A DNA stretch of 9,888 bases from Methylomicrobium sp. (GTDB lineage Bacteria; Pseudomonadota; Gammaproteobacteria; Methylococcales; Methylomonadaceae): the NCBI GenBank assembly GCA_007135635.1, contig SLIO01000029.1, forward strand, positions 1 to 9,888. Direction: 5' to 3'. The translations under genes and the position numbers were made by a program. The notes below the pieces were generated by a model. The model worked only from the letters and a program-made list of their open reading frames with translations, was not told the DNA's origin and made no database searches. Of the stretch, positions 1 to 6,674 are shown in pieces; position 1 is the first letter of the stretch; each line of letters opens with the position of its first letter.

Positions 1-27
1 CCTCCGGGTTACAGGTATCCGCTGTGA

Positions 28-78
28 GTCATTATTCCATTCGCCCTTCGACAGGCTCAGGACGAACGGAATAATGAC
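28..78. repeat. Short palindromic intergenic repeat
   Basis: Bases 28-43 and 63-78 are inverted copies that match at 15 of 16 positions (A39 against C67 is the only mismatch). They enclose a 19-base centre at 44-62 containing TTCGACAGGCTCAGGACGAA. The sequence can form a strong hairpin on either strand. It resembles the short extragenic palindromes scattered through many bacterial chromosomes; that family assignment is from memory and inference. No gene is adjacent on the left, so it cannot be assigned as a terminator. Confidence 0.6.
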
Positions 79-112
79 GGACAACTATCAACCCATTCAA
101 TTTCACATAGAG

Positions 113-310
113 CCTATTTTGTTCGACGCTTACATGCTTTTAATCGGTAGACTGCGTCGGGAACTGGCAGTCGACGCTTACAGGGATGGAAGCGGTAGAC
201 TGCGTCGGGAACTGGCAGTCGAGAGCAAGGCGCGAAAACAGGCGTTAAGCTCAGCGATGAAACTGTTTTCGACAAGCTCACGCTCACGCCCTTTACCTAC
301 ATTCCTGTAG
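113..310 (+). repeat. Dispersed repeat, copy A, interrupted by a 98-bp insert
   Basis: This stretch matches, in inverted orientation, bases 3000-3096. The best conserved part, 224-271, is identical at 47 of 48 positions to the reverse complement of 3035-3082. The match continues less perfectly to CTGTAG at 310 and, on the other side, resumes at 113-125 (CTATTTTGTTCG). Copy A carries about 98 extra bases (126-223) that copy B lacks. The core contains a 9-bp inverted repeat, CGAAAACAG at 233-241 and CTGTTTTCG at 263-271. No transposase is present, so this is a non-coding dispersed element, perhaps a REP- or MITE-like sequence. Function is unknown. Confidence 0.75.
123..218 (+). repeat. Tandem duplication of a 48-bp unit
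   Basis: Two adjacent 48-bp units occupy 123-170 and 171-218. In each, the first 12 bases (TCGACGCTTACA) and the last 26 bases (from CGGTAGACTGCG) are identical, while a 10-base middle differs. Each unit contains a GACTGC/GCAGTC hairpin around an 11-base loop. The pair makes up nearly all of the insert in dispersed repeat copy A. Because 48 is divisible by three, an open frame runs through it, but the repeated peptide is a by-product of the duplication. Confidence 0.8.
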
Positions 311-387
311 ATACTCTATAACAGCATCCTAGCCCCGCTAGTTTCATTATTCTATTCTTGACCGAAGGATTGTTTTTAGCCACATAC

Positions 388-987
388 TTATTCATTGACA
401 GATATTCTGCGCTTAATCGAAATCGCGCCGCGTATTTCGCCGGCACTGTAATCTATTGCGTCGTCATCCGGGTATTCCTTCGCCAATATCGTTTTAACCC
501 CACCAGGAATATCTTCCGATTTACCATGACATTGCAAACACATCGGCTGAGTCGGTATGGCTTTTAAGTAACGAAACCAAAGCCCATCCGTTTCATCGAC
601 GATCGCAGACATTTCGAGCTCGTCGGTAGGCTCTCCTGACAAGTGATGCCTATCAAAACTTTCTAACTCGCGCTGCTCCCAGGCGTCCGGCACTCCCATC
701 TTTTTATTGCGCGATTTAAGCGATACCCGTTTAACAATCCAGCCGTCTTTCGAATAATCGGCTGCCAATGCTGGTGCAATTTGCTTACAAACAATGATTG
801 CGTTTTCCGGATCGGCGGTTTCCATTAACGACTTCAGCGTTCCGCCTAGCGCATGCATAAACGCCTGAGCTGTTGCGCGGCTTTGTTCCAGATAATGGAT
901 TTGCTCTTTTGGACCGTCAGCTAAAACCCACGTCGAAGAAGCCGAAACCATTAAAATCAAAATACTTTTTATGATTAATTTTGGCAT
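388..987 (-). CDS. Secreted c-type haem protein, DUF3365 (Tll0287-like) family
   Basis: A 199-residue protein predicted to be exported to the periplasm and to carry one covalently bound c-type haem. Residues 1-23 form a signal peptide: a lysine-containing start, a hydrophobic stretch and a likely cleavage site VLA|DG. The CxxCH haem motif is CLQCH at 150-154. The central stretch with VCKQIAPALAADYS (66-79), VSLKSRNKK (88-96) and PDAWEQREL (100-108) is the conserved signature of DUF3365/Tll0287-like domains. Those domains occur alone or as sensory modules of chemoreceptors and kinases, and are thought to sense redox state or small ligands. No membrane or output domain follows, so this is a stand-alone module. 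The ATG at 985-987 was chosen because the signal peptide starts there and AGGAG lies 6 bases upstream; the frame stays open to about 1074 but has no such support. It is divergent from mgtE. Substrate or partner is unknown. Confidence 0.85.
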   Translation of the reverse strand: MPKLIIKSILILMVSASSTWVLADGPKEQIHYLEQSRATAQAFMHALGGTLKSLMETADPENAIIVCKQIAPALAADYSKDGWIVKRVSLKSRNKKMGVPDAWEQRELESFDRHHLSGEPTDELEMSAIVDETDGLWFRYLKAIPTQPMCLQCHGKSEDIPGGVKTILAKEYPDDDAIDYSAGEIRGAISIKRRISVNE

Positions 988-993
988 TGCCTG

Positions 994-998
994 CTCCT
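994..998 (-). promoter_or_regulatory. Ribosome binding site of the DUF3365 gene
   Basis: AGGAG on the minus strand lies 6 bases before the ATG at 985-987. It fixes the translation start at the signal peptide methionine rather than at the further upstream in-frame ATGs. Confidence 0.8.
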
Positions 999-1206
999 GA
1001 TATAGAAAAATAGAAAGCGGATGACACGACTTGAAATCACTCATTTCGCGCTTTGACATAGGGAATAAATACAAAAAGTTTAGCCATATCGTAAAAACTC
1101 AGCGTATCGAGACAAGAAAATTCCGCGTTAATCCGTATCCCCTTTTACCACTAACAAACATGACAAATACTAACAATTAACGAATTAGCCATCCTATATC
1201 AACAAG

Positions 1207-1235
1207 TTGACATTCCATCACTTGTCTAATATCCT
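1207..1235 (+). promoter_or_regulatory. Candidate sigma-70 promoter for mgtE
   Basis: A perfect -35 box TTGACA (1207-1212) is followed after 17 bases by TATCCT (1230-1235), which matches the -10 consensus at four of six positions. Transcription would begin near 1242 and give a leader of roughly 185 nucleotides before mgtE. An alternative -10, TAATAT, fits the consensus better but would leave only 14 bases of spacing. Confidence 0.4.
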
Positions 1236-1387
1236 GTTCGGGCTGAATTGATCAGCGCCATTCAACGAGCCGATTATGGAAAGTTCCAGTCGAAATTTAA
1301 TTATAGATTTACACAATCCCTCTACGATGTCTAATGCGCATCTCTTACCCGCAACTTTAGCGACAATCTGATTCAGTTTGTCTCCAC

Positions 1388-1418
1388 TGCGGGCAGATGA
1401 GTCCGCAAATAACAGGAG
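1388..1418 (+). promoter_or_regulatory. Leader hairpin and ribosome binding site of mgtE
   Basis: TGCGG (1388-1392) and CCGCA (1403-1407) form a 5-bp stem, extendable by a G-U pair, that ends 6 bases before the Shine-Dalgarno sequence AGGAG (1414-1418). The start codon follows 9 bases after AGGAG. The site supports the chosen ATG. Whether the hairpin affects translation is not known. Confidence 0.4.
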
Positions 1419-1427
1419 ACAAGCCCG

Positions 1428-2780
1428 ATGCCAACCGCCATCCTGAACGACTACTTGCGCCGTGCGATTGAGCGTAAAGATTACCAAGCCGTTCGTCAAT
1501 TTCTAGAAGAGTTTCAAGCCGTCGATTTAGCCGAACTGCTGCAAACCGAACCGGCCGAAACTGCACGCGAATTATTGATGCATTTACCGGTAGCACAGCG
1601 AGCCTCTGTTTTCGGGCATCTACCGTCTGATTGGCAGGCGCAACTCACCGCGACGATGACTGACAAGGAAGTATCGCAATTACTCCGCCATCTCGACGCC
1701 GACGAAGGTGCCGACTTACTGCATGTCCTGCCTGAAGACCGTCACGACCTCGTGCTGCGCAATATCGCCCATGCTGAACGCGAGGCATTAAGACGTTTAG
1801 CGAGTTACGAAGAAGGTACCGCCGGCGCGATCATGACTAGCGATTACATGACCGTGCCTGCCGAAATCAATGCAGGAGAAGCACTTAACGTCATTCGAAA
1901 AAGCGCACCCAGCGCTGAATTGATTTACCAAATTTATACCGTCGACACTCAATATCGCCTGATCGGTACACTGTCGCTACGTGAACTGATTATGAATAAA
2001 CCGGAAGCGCTAATCAAGGATTTGATGACCACCGACATGGTCAAAACTACACTATCGGCCAAGCAAGAGGAAGCCGCCAAATTAATCAGCCGTTACGATT
2101 TATTGAGTTTGCCGGTCGTCGACGATGAAGGGCACCTAGTCGGCATCATCACCTACGACGACGCCATGGACGTTGCCGAGGCCGAAGCCACCGAAGACAT
2201 GCACAAAAGCGCGACGGTCGGTCCTTTGGCGGGAAATTTTCGCGATGCGAAGTTATTGACGCTTTACCGAAAACGCATCGTCTGGTTACTGTTACTGGTA
2301 TTCGGAAATTTAATTTCCGGCGCCGGCATCGCTTATTACGAAGAAACGATAGCAGCCTATGTCGTGCTGGTGTTCTTTTTACCGCTACTGATCGACAGTG
2401 GCGGCAATGCCGGATCGCAAGCCGCGACACTGGTCATTCGTAGCATGGCCACCGGCGATGTGGCACTGAGCGATTGGCGTAAATTACTGCTAAAGGAAGT
2501 CGCCGTCGCCAGCGGCCTAGGCCTGACTATGGCCGCCGCGGTTTCAGTAATCGGCGCTTATCGGGGCGGCTTCGACATTGCCTGGGTCGTCGCACTGAGC
2601 ATGATCTGTATCGTGATGACCGGCAGCCTAGTCGGACTCTGCCTCCCTTTTATCTTGGACCGACTGGACTGGGACCCTGCCACCGCCAGCGCGCCTTTAG
2701 TCACGACTATCGCCGATGCGTCGGGGGTACTGATTTATTTTTGGATAGCGACTTGGATACTACATTTGCCGGCGCCCTGA
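1428..2780 (+). CDS. mgtE: Magnesium transporter MgtE
   Basis: A 450-residue inner-membrane Mg2+ channel/transporter with the full domain order of the family. Residues about 1-135 are the helical MgtE N domain. Two CBS domains follow at about 136-190 and 198-252; in known structures these bind cytosolic Mg2+ and close the pore. About five membrane helices occupy roughly 284-447. The pore signature GGNAGSQ is at 325-331. The C-terminal motif PLVTTIADASG (423-433) contains Asp430, which corresponds to the conserved pore aspartate of the family. Length matches typical MgtE proteins. The start is supported by AGGAG 9 bases upstream. The gene stands alone, divergent from the haem-protein gene and convergent with the flagellar operon. 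Family channels respond to internal Mg2+ through the N and CBS domains; selectivity for Co2+ or other ions cannot be judged from sequence. Confidence 0.95.
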   Translation: MPTAILNDYLRRAIERKDYQAVRQFLEEFQAVDLAELLQTEPAETARELLMHLPVAQRASVFGHLPSDWQAQLTATMTDKEVSQLLRHLDADEGADLLHVLPEDRHDLVLRNIAHAEREALRRLASYEEGTAGAIMTSDYMTVPAEINAGEALNVIRKSAPSAELIYQIYTVDTQYRLIGTLSLRELIMNKPEALIKDLMTTDMVKTTLSAKQEEAAKLISRYDLLSLPVVDDEGHLVGIITYDDAMDVAEAEATEDMHKSATVGPLAGNFRDAKLLTLYRKRIVWLLLLVFGNLISGAGIAYYEETIAAYVVLVFFLPLLIDSGGNAGSQAATLVIRSMATGDVALSDWRKLLLKEVAVASGLGLTMAAAVSVIGAYRGGFDIAWVVALSMICIVMTGSLVGLCLPFILDRLDWDPATASAPLVTTIADASGVLIYFWIATWILHLPAP

Positions 2781-3252
2781 CTCTTGGCACACGACCTTGT
2801 ATGTTGATAAATGGACATCCGCACCATAACCCGCTATGACTAAAAATTCCTGATGTACATAGTCAAAAAATTGAGCGCCTTGTTGTGAAAAGGGTTGAAA
2901 ATCCAAATAAATACTCCCTCGAATTGAATAATTTTTTTGAGCTCCGCGGCCACATTTTCTGGTAAGCTGACGCGATGCTTTGTCCTGAAGCGGCATTAAC
3001 TACAAGGATGTAGGTAAGGGGAGCGGAGGCTTAGCGAAAACAGTTTCATCGCTTAGCTTAACGCCTGTTTTCGCGCCTTGCTACCGAACAAAATAGCATT
3101 GCCATAAAAGCCGAAAACATGAACGCGCGAAGTATAATATTTGCAGCGTCCTGTCTGGCGAGTCACCGCACCCTAAACACCCCAACGGCTTTCATCATCC
3201 GGAGTAAAGAAATCTTTTACATGATCGTTAGAATTAAAATATTGCCTAGCCC
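2781..3252. other. Convergent intergenic region, mostly non-coding
   Basis: This 472-bp gap lies between the 3' ends of mgtE and fliK. Dispersed repeat copy B occupies 3000-3096. Bases 3097-3252 are AT-rich with no convincing gene. An open frame of 78 codons runs on the minus strand (2996 to 2760) with an ordinary-looking peptide, but it overlaps the end of mgtE, lacks a ribosome binding site and matches nothing I recognise; it may be a decayed gene remnant. I found no clear stem-plus-T-tract terminator for either convergent transcript. Confidence 0.5.
3000..3096 (-). repeat. Dispersed repeat, copy B (uninterrupted)
   Basis: The reverse complement of this segment matches copy A at 113-310, with 47 of 48 identical positions in the core (3035-3082 against 224-271). 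Weaker similarity continues to CTACA at 3000-3004 on one side and to CCGAACAAAATAG on the other. It lacks the 98-bp insert of copy A and so probably shows the ancestral form. The internal 9-bp CGAAAACAG/CTGTTTTCG stem is retained. It lies in non-coding DNA between two convergent genes. Confidence 0.75.
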
Positions 3253-4590
3253 TCAAGCAAAAATGTTTAATAGTCCCGAACTAATAATCGCATTTGCGCT
3301 ATCGGCATCCTCGCTTTTACTAATCGTATTATCCGAATTTTCAAAAGCATTGGTTCCACGACCGTTTTTCTGTCCTCCTTCATTTTGCTGTTGAGTGGCT
3401 TGACCCAACCCTGGTAACTTGGCTTGTTCGCTAAGCGAAGCTTGAGTCACGTTAATCTCCGTGACATTCAACTGCTGAGCACTCATCATTTCACGCAACC
3501 TCGGAATAGCGGCTTCTATAGCGTCCTTTACCGCAGCCTGTTGTGCTGAAAAGGCAATCGTGGCTTGATCCTGATTCATATCGATACGAATTGCAATGGG
3601 TCCAAGATGCTGAGGATTGAGTCTAAGCTCGGCAAACGGCATAGCCCGATTATTCATCCAAACAATCCGTTCACCTAGCTCCTGGTCCCATTCGGGATGC
3701 ATCATCGGCTTGCTCATTGCCGGTACTTCGATTTTTGTTTGACCGGAAATTTGCCGGTGTAGTTGGGCCATATCCAACGCCATTTTCGGAACCGATTTTT
3801 CAATAACCGTAGCTGGTGCTAATTTTTTCTCGACACTTGATGCTTTGGAGTCGGGCTTGGCATGCAAGTCAACAAACTTACCGTCAATCGAAGCTTTGCT
3901 TTCCCCGGCAAGACGCTGCTCTTCGATCAGCGATTTGCCATTACTCAGTTCCTCTCCGTTTTGTAATATATTTTTGATCAATTTAGGAATATTTTCTTCA
4001 ACATCGGCAATCAATGTATCGTTCTGATTATCAATCGGCAACTTAGTATTTGCATCGACCGCCAATATCGTCTGATCCGAATTGTTGATAATGCTCAGCG
4101 GCATCATCGTTACCTGCATGACTTGTGTATTCTCGACGGAGGAGAGATCTGGTGTCGTTGCTTCATCCGTTTCTGCCCGGTCTGCATTGCCGGAAATATC
4201 AGCCGGATTAGTCAACAACTCGGAAGCAGCCTCAATATGAGCGAGCACTTCTCTTAAAGTCTTCATGGTTTTCTCTAGATCGATTTCTTGATCGAAATGC
4301 CCCGAAACCGGCAACTTATTGCCCAATAAACCGGCAATTTCTTGCATGGACGAACTCATTTGTTCCGAATCAAAACTTGCCAAATGCGTTAATTGTTCGG
4401 TTAATTCCCTAAAATCAGTCATTGGCAAGTTTAAATTTTCCTGCGATTCAGGTTGTGCGAACAAGCCGATCTGAGCCATCAAGGTTGCAGAAAAGTCACC
4501 GGATACATTATCTTCACCTTGAAAAAGCCGGCTTAAATTTTCTTTGCCGATCGAACCGGATAACATCGTCAATAAATTTAAAGCGTTCAT
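3253..4590 (-). CDS. fliK: Flagellar hook-length control protein FliK
   Basis: A 445-residue secreted molecular ruler that measures the growing hook and then switches the export gate (FlhB) from hook to filament substrates. Residues 1 to about 290 are polar, poorly conserved and probably extended, as expected for the ruler part. The conserved FliK C-terminal (Flg_hook) domain spans about 296-385: it opens with HPEWDQELGERIVWM (298-312), contains the hallmark LRLNPQHLGPIAIRI (322-336), and ends in a long helix with IPRLREMMSAQQLNVTEINV. A Gln/Asn/Gly-rich tail follows. There is no cleaved signal peptide, in line with type III export. The start is supported by AGAGGA at 4598-4603, 7 bases upstream. 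It is the last gene of the operon, 27 bp after fliJ. Confidence 0.9.
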   Translation of the reverse strand: MNALNLLTMLSGSIGKENLSRLFQGEDNVSGDFSATLMAQIGLFAQPESQENLNLPMTDFRELTEQLTHLASFDSEQMSSSMQEIAGLLGNKLPVSGHFDQEIDLEKTMKTLREVLAHIEAASELLTNPADISGNADRAETDEATTPDLSSVENTQVMQVTMMPLSIINNSDQTILAVDANTKLPIDNQNDTLIADVEENIPKLIKNILQNGEELSNGKSLIEEQRLAGESKASIDGKFVDLHAKPDSKASSVEKKLAPATVIEKSVPKMALDMAQLHRQISGQTKIEVPAMSKPMMHPEWDQELGERIVWMNNRAMPFAELRLNPQHLGPIAIRIDMNQDQATIAFSAQQAAVKDAIEAAIPRLREMMSAQQLNVTEINVTQASLSEQAKLPGLGQATQQQNEGGQKNGRGTNAFENSDNTISKSEDADSANAIISSGLLNIFA

Positions 4591-4617
4591 ATACTTTTCC
4601 TCTTAACTGTTAGGGAC

Positions 4618-5070
4618 TTATGAAGCATTTTTCGTGCCTCCTCGCCGCCCTGAAGCAACCCTATCATCCTGTTCGGTCTGCTCTAGTCTATCTAACTGCT
4701 TAACTTCATCGGATTGCGCCGCATTACATATTTTTGACAGGCTCTTAGTTCGGTTGTTCAGCCCTATCCAATTACGGCGTAGCTGACTTAATTCCGTTTC
4801 CAGTAACTGCAATGCCTGCTCCTGTCCGTTAATCGCTAGATCGAGTTTGTCCAAAAAAGACTTATACTCCAGTAATTGTCCGACCCTAGCGCCGGTTTTA
4901 CAAAAAGCGTCGAATTTTTGCTGATATTCCTGACGATAATTGATCAAATGGTCAAGTTGCATTTGCAATTGAACTTGCTTTTTTTGGACTTGCCCGAATG
5001 CTTCCAAGGCTTTTTTTTCCTGAGCAACATTCAGCTCGACGATCGTTTTCAGGCGTTCGGATTTTTTCAT
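4618..5070 (-). CDS. fliJ: Flagellar export chaperone/ATPase stalk protein FliJ
   Basis: A 150-residue, mostly helical, charged coiled-coil protein. FliJ sits in the centre of the FliI hexamer, links it to FlhA and cycles chaperones during export. The N-terminus MKKSERLKTIVELN matches the family pattern of a short basic start followed by a long helix (about 10-95), and the C-terminal helix with NWIGLNNRTKSLSK (100-113) and EQTEQDD fits the FliJ tail. Length agrees with the usual 147 or so. The frame stays open upstream to a TTG at 5121, but that extension looks unlike FliJ, so ATG 5068-5070 is preferred; its Shine-Dalgarno is weak. Unlike the rest of the operon it is not coupled to the preceding gene: 245 bp of repeats separate it from fliI. 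Confidence 0.85.
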   Translation of the reverse strand: MKKSERLKTIVELNVAQEKKALEAFGQVQKKQVQLQMQLDHLINYRQEYQQKFDAFCKTGARVGQLLEYKSFLDKLDLAINGQEQALQLLETELSQLRRNWIGLNNRTKSLSKICNAAQSDEVKQLDRLEQTEQDDRVASGRRGGTKNAS

Positions 5071-5147
5071 TTTATTGATAACTACCGTAGCTAAGAATCG
5101 CGCATGAAATAACTTGAACAACTATCCGGACAAGGGGGCGGTTAGCG

Positions 5148-5208
<61 letters not shown>

Positions 5209-5229
5209 TAACTACTTGTCAAGCCCTAA

Positions 5230-5327
5230 TTTCCTCTTTCCTCTTTCCTCTTTCCTCTTTCCTCTTTCCTCTTTCACCTTTCACCTTTCACCTCTCACCT
5301 CTCACCTTTCACCTTTCACCTTTCACC
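5230..5327 (-). repeat. Compound heptanucleotide array (GGTGAAA)8(GAGGAAA)6
   Basis: Fourteen consecutive 7-bp units fill 98 bp without a break. Read in the operon direction, eight GGTGAAA units (5327-5272, two of them GGTGAGA) are followed by six exact GAGGAAA units (5271-5230). The GAGGAAA part is pure purine on the transcribed-sense strand and resembles a repeated Shine-Dalgarno core. The first two units lie inside fliI and encode its last three residues and stop codon. The array is related to the GTGAATA array at 5148-5194 and partly complementary to it within the transcript. Confidence 0.95.
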
Positions 5328-6674
5328 TACACTCGCAAGCAAATCAGACAACTCCAAGATACTTCGGCTTAGATCCACCGGTTCATTCATGTCTTGTTGC
5401 AAAAAAGTCCTAATCGCCGGTATTTTCTCAATCGCCAAATCGATATTCGGATTCGAGCCGGGTTTGTATGCGCCTACGCTGATAAGGTCTCTGTTTTGCT
5501 GATACAACGAATAAAGCCCCCTCAATTTCCGCACCATCCGCAAGTGATCGTCATCGACAATATCCGGTAGAACTCTACTGACGGATGCCTCTATATCGAT
5601 CGCGGGAAAGTGCCCGGACTCGGCCAGTTCTCGGGTTAGCACGATGTGCCCATCCAACACGCCGCGAGCCGAGTCGGCAACAGGATCGTTGGGATCGTCG
5701 CCTTCGGTCAGTACGGTATAAAAAGCCGTGATCGAGCCGCCGCCTTCATCGCCGTTTCCGGCCCGCTCGACTAACCGAGGCAACTTAGCAAATACCGAAG
5801 GTGGGTAACCTTTAGTAGCGGGCGGTTCATCGATTGCGAGCGCAATTTCTCGATGGGCCTGTGCATAACGAGTCAATGAATCCATCAAAAGTAAAACATC
5901 TAAACCCTGGTCTCGGAAATATTCGGCAATACTGGTCGCAAGCAACGCTCCATTCGCGCGCATTAATGGCGGATAATCCGCTGGTGTCGCGACGACGACC
6001 GAACGGCTAAGTCCTTCGGCGCCAAGAATTTTTTGCACGAATTCATTAACCTCGCGCCCCCTTTCCCCAATGAGCCCAACCACAACGACATCGGCATTGG
6101 TAAATTTGGTCATCATACCCAGCAAAACGCTCTTACCAACACCGGTCCCGGCAAACAAGCCCATCCTTTGCCCTCGTCCGACACATAACAAGGAATTAAT
6201 TGCTCTAACACCGACATCAAGCTTTTCACGGATCGGCTTTCGGCTCAGCGGATTGACCGGAACGCCAGTGAGTGAAACTTGCGCATCGGTTTTCAGCGGT
6301 CCTTTACCGTCAAGAGCATTACCTGCACCATCCAATACTCGACCTAGTAAACTAAATCCTACTCTGGCCAGATATTCTTTGCTCATCGGAATGACTCGGC
6401 AGTCCGGTTCCAAGCCATAAGGGTCACCGGTCGGCATTAGAAACAAGCGATCGCCGGAAAACCCGACAACCTCGGCCTCTATAATCCGACCCGTTTTGGT
6501 TTTCACTTGACAACGCGAACCGATCGGAGCTCTGCATCCGACCGCCTCGAGTGTCAATCCGACCATTCTAGACAACTGGCCTTCCACGATTAGCTCTGGG
6601 GGCTGAACCAATCTTTTGGCGTAAGGCTTTAATTTACTGAGCCAAATCTCGTTTCGATCAAGCAAAGACTTCAT
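5316..6674 (-). CDS. fliI: Flagellar type III export ATPase FliI
   Basis: A 452-residue cytoplasmic ATPase related to the F1 beta subunit. It forms a hexamer under the export gate and helps unfold and load flagellar substrates. An N-terminal beta-barrel domain (about 25-100) precedes the catalytic domain. Walker A is GTGVGKS (176-182), the catalytic-Glu region is GERGREV (203-209) and Walker B is VLLLMD (260-265), followed by the type III ATPase signature SLTRYAQAHREIALA (266-280) and DEPPATKGYPPSVF. Length is normal. The start codon overlaps the fliH stop by 4 bp (ATGA), indicating coupled translation. The last residues, Gly-Glu-Arg, and the TGA stop are read from the first two units of the GGTGAAA heptad array, so the extreme C-terminus is repeat-derived. 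All key catalytic residues are present. Confidence 0.95.
   Translation of the reverse strand: MKSLLDRNEIWLSKLKPYAKRLVQPPELIVEGQLSRMVGLTLEAVGCRAPIGSRCQVKTKTGRIIEAEVVGFSGDRLFLMPTGDPYGLEPDCRVIPMSKEYLARVGFSLLGRVLDGAGNALDGKGPLKTDAQVSLTGVPVNPLSRKPIREKLDVGVRAINSLLCVGRGQRMGLFAGTGVGKSVLLGMMTKFTNADVVVVGLIGERGREVNEFVQKILGAEGLSRSVVVATPADYPPLMRANGALLATSIAEYFRDQGLDVLLLMDSLTRYAQAHREIALAIDEPPATKGYPPSVFAKLPRLVERAGNGDEGGGSITAFYTVLTEGDDPNDPVADSARGVLDGHIVLTRELAESGHFPAIDIEASVSRVLPDIVDDDHLRMVRKLRGLYSLYQQNRDLISVGAYKPGSNPNIDLAIEKIPAIRTFLQQDMNEPVDLSRSILELSDLLASVGER

Larger units (their letters stand above)
988..1427. other. Divergent intergenic region without a gene
   Basis: This 440-bp region separates the start codons of the haem-protein gene (minus) and mgtE (plus), so it must hold both promoters. 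It is AT-rich, especially 1060-1200, and no open frame in it looks like a protein. A sigma-70-like promoter facing mgtE is listed separately. For the minus-strand gene I see only weak promoter-like boxes. I do not recognise an M-box or other known magnesium riboswitch. Confidence 0.6.

Noticed and set aside
74..310. 78-codon plus-strand open frame with an internally repeated peptide
   Set aside because: It lies almost wholly in the dispersed repeat and the 48-bp tandem units; the repeated peptide follows from a 48-bp (in-frame) duplication, and no ribosome binding site or homology is evident.
988..1074. N-terminal extension of the DUF3365 protein by 29 residues
   Set aside because: The signal peptide and a good AGGAG site fit the ATG at 985-987; the extension would bury the signal peptide inside the protein.
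2760..2996. 78-codon minus-strand open frame between mgtE and repeat copy B
   Set aside because: It overlaps the 3' end of mgtE, has no Shine-Dalgarno sequence and matches no family I recognise; at most a decayed remnant, noted in the intergenic entry.
3204..3220. GTAAA/TTTAC inverted repeat as a fliK terminator
   Set aside because: The stem is only 5 AT-rich pairs without a T-run, too weak to call a terminator.
3119..3394. 91-codon plus-strand open frame overlapping the fliK 3' end
   Set aside because: Its second half is antisense to the fliK tail and it has no family features; a shadow frame.
5071..5121. Longer FliJ starting at TTG 5119-5121
   Set aside because: The extra 17 residues do not resemble FliJ and no ribosome binding site supports that start; MKKSERLK at 5070 matches the family.
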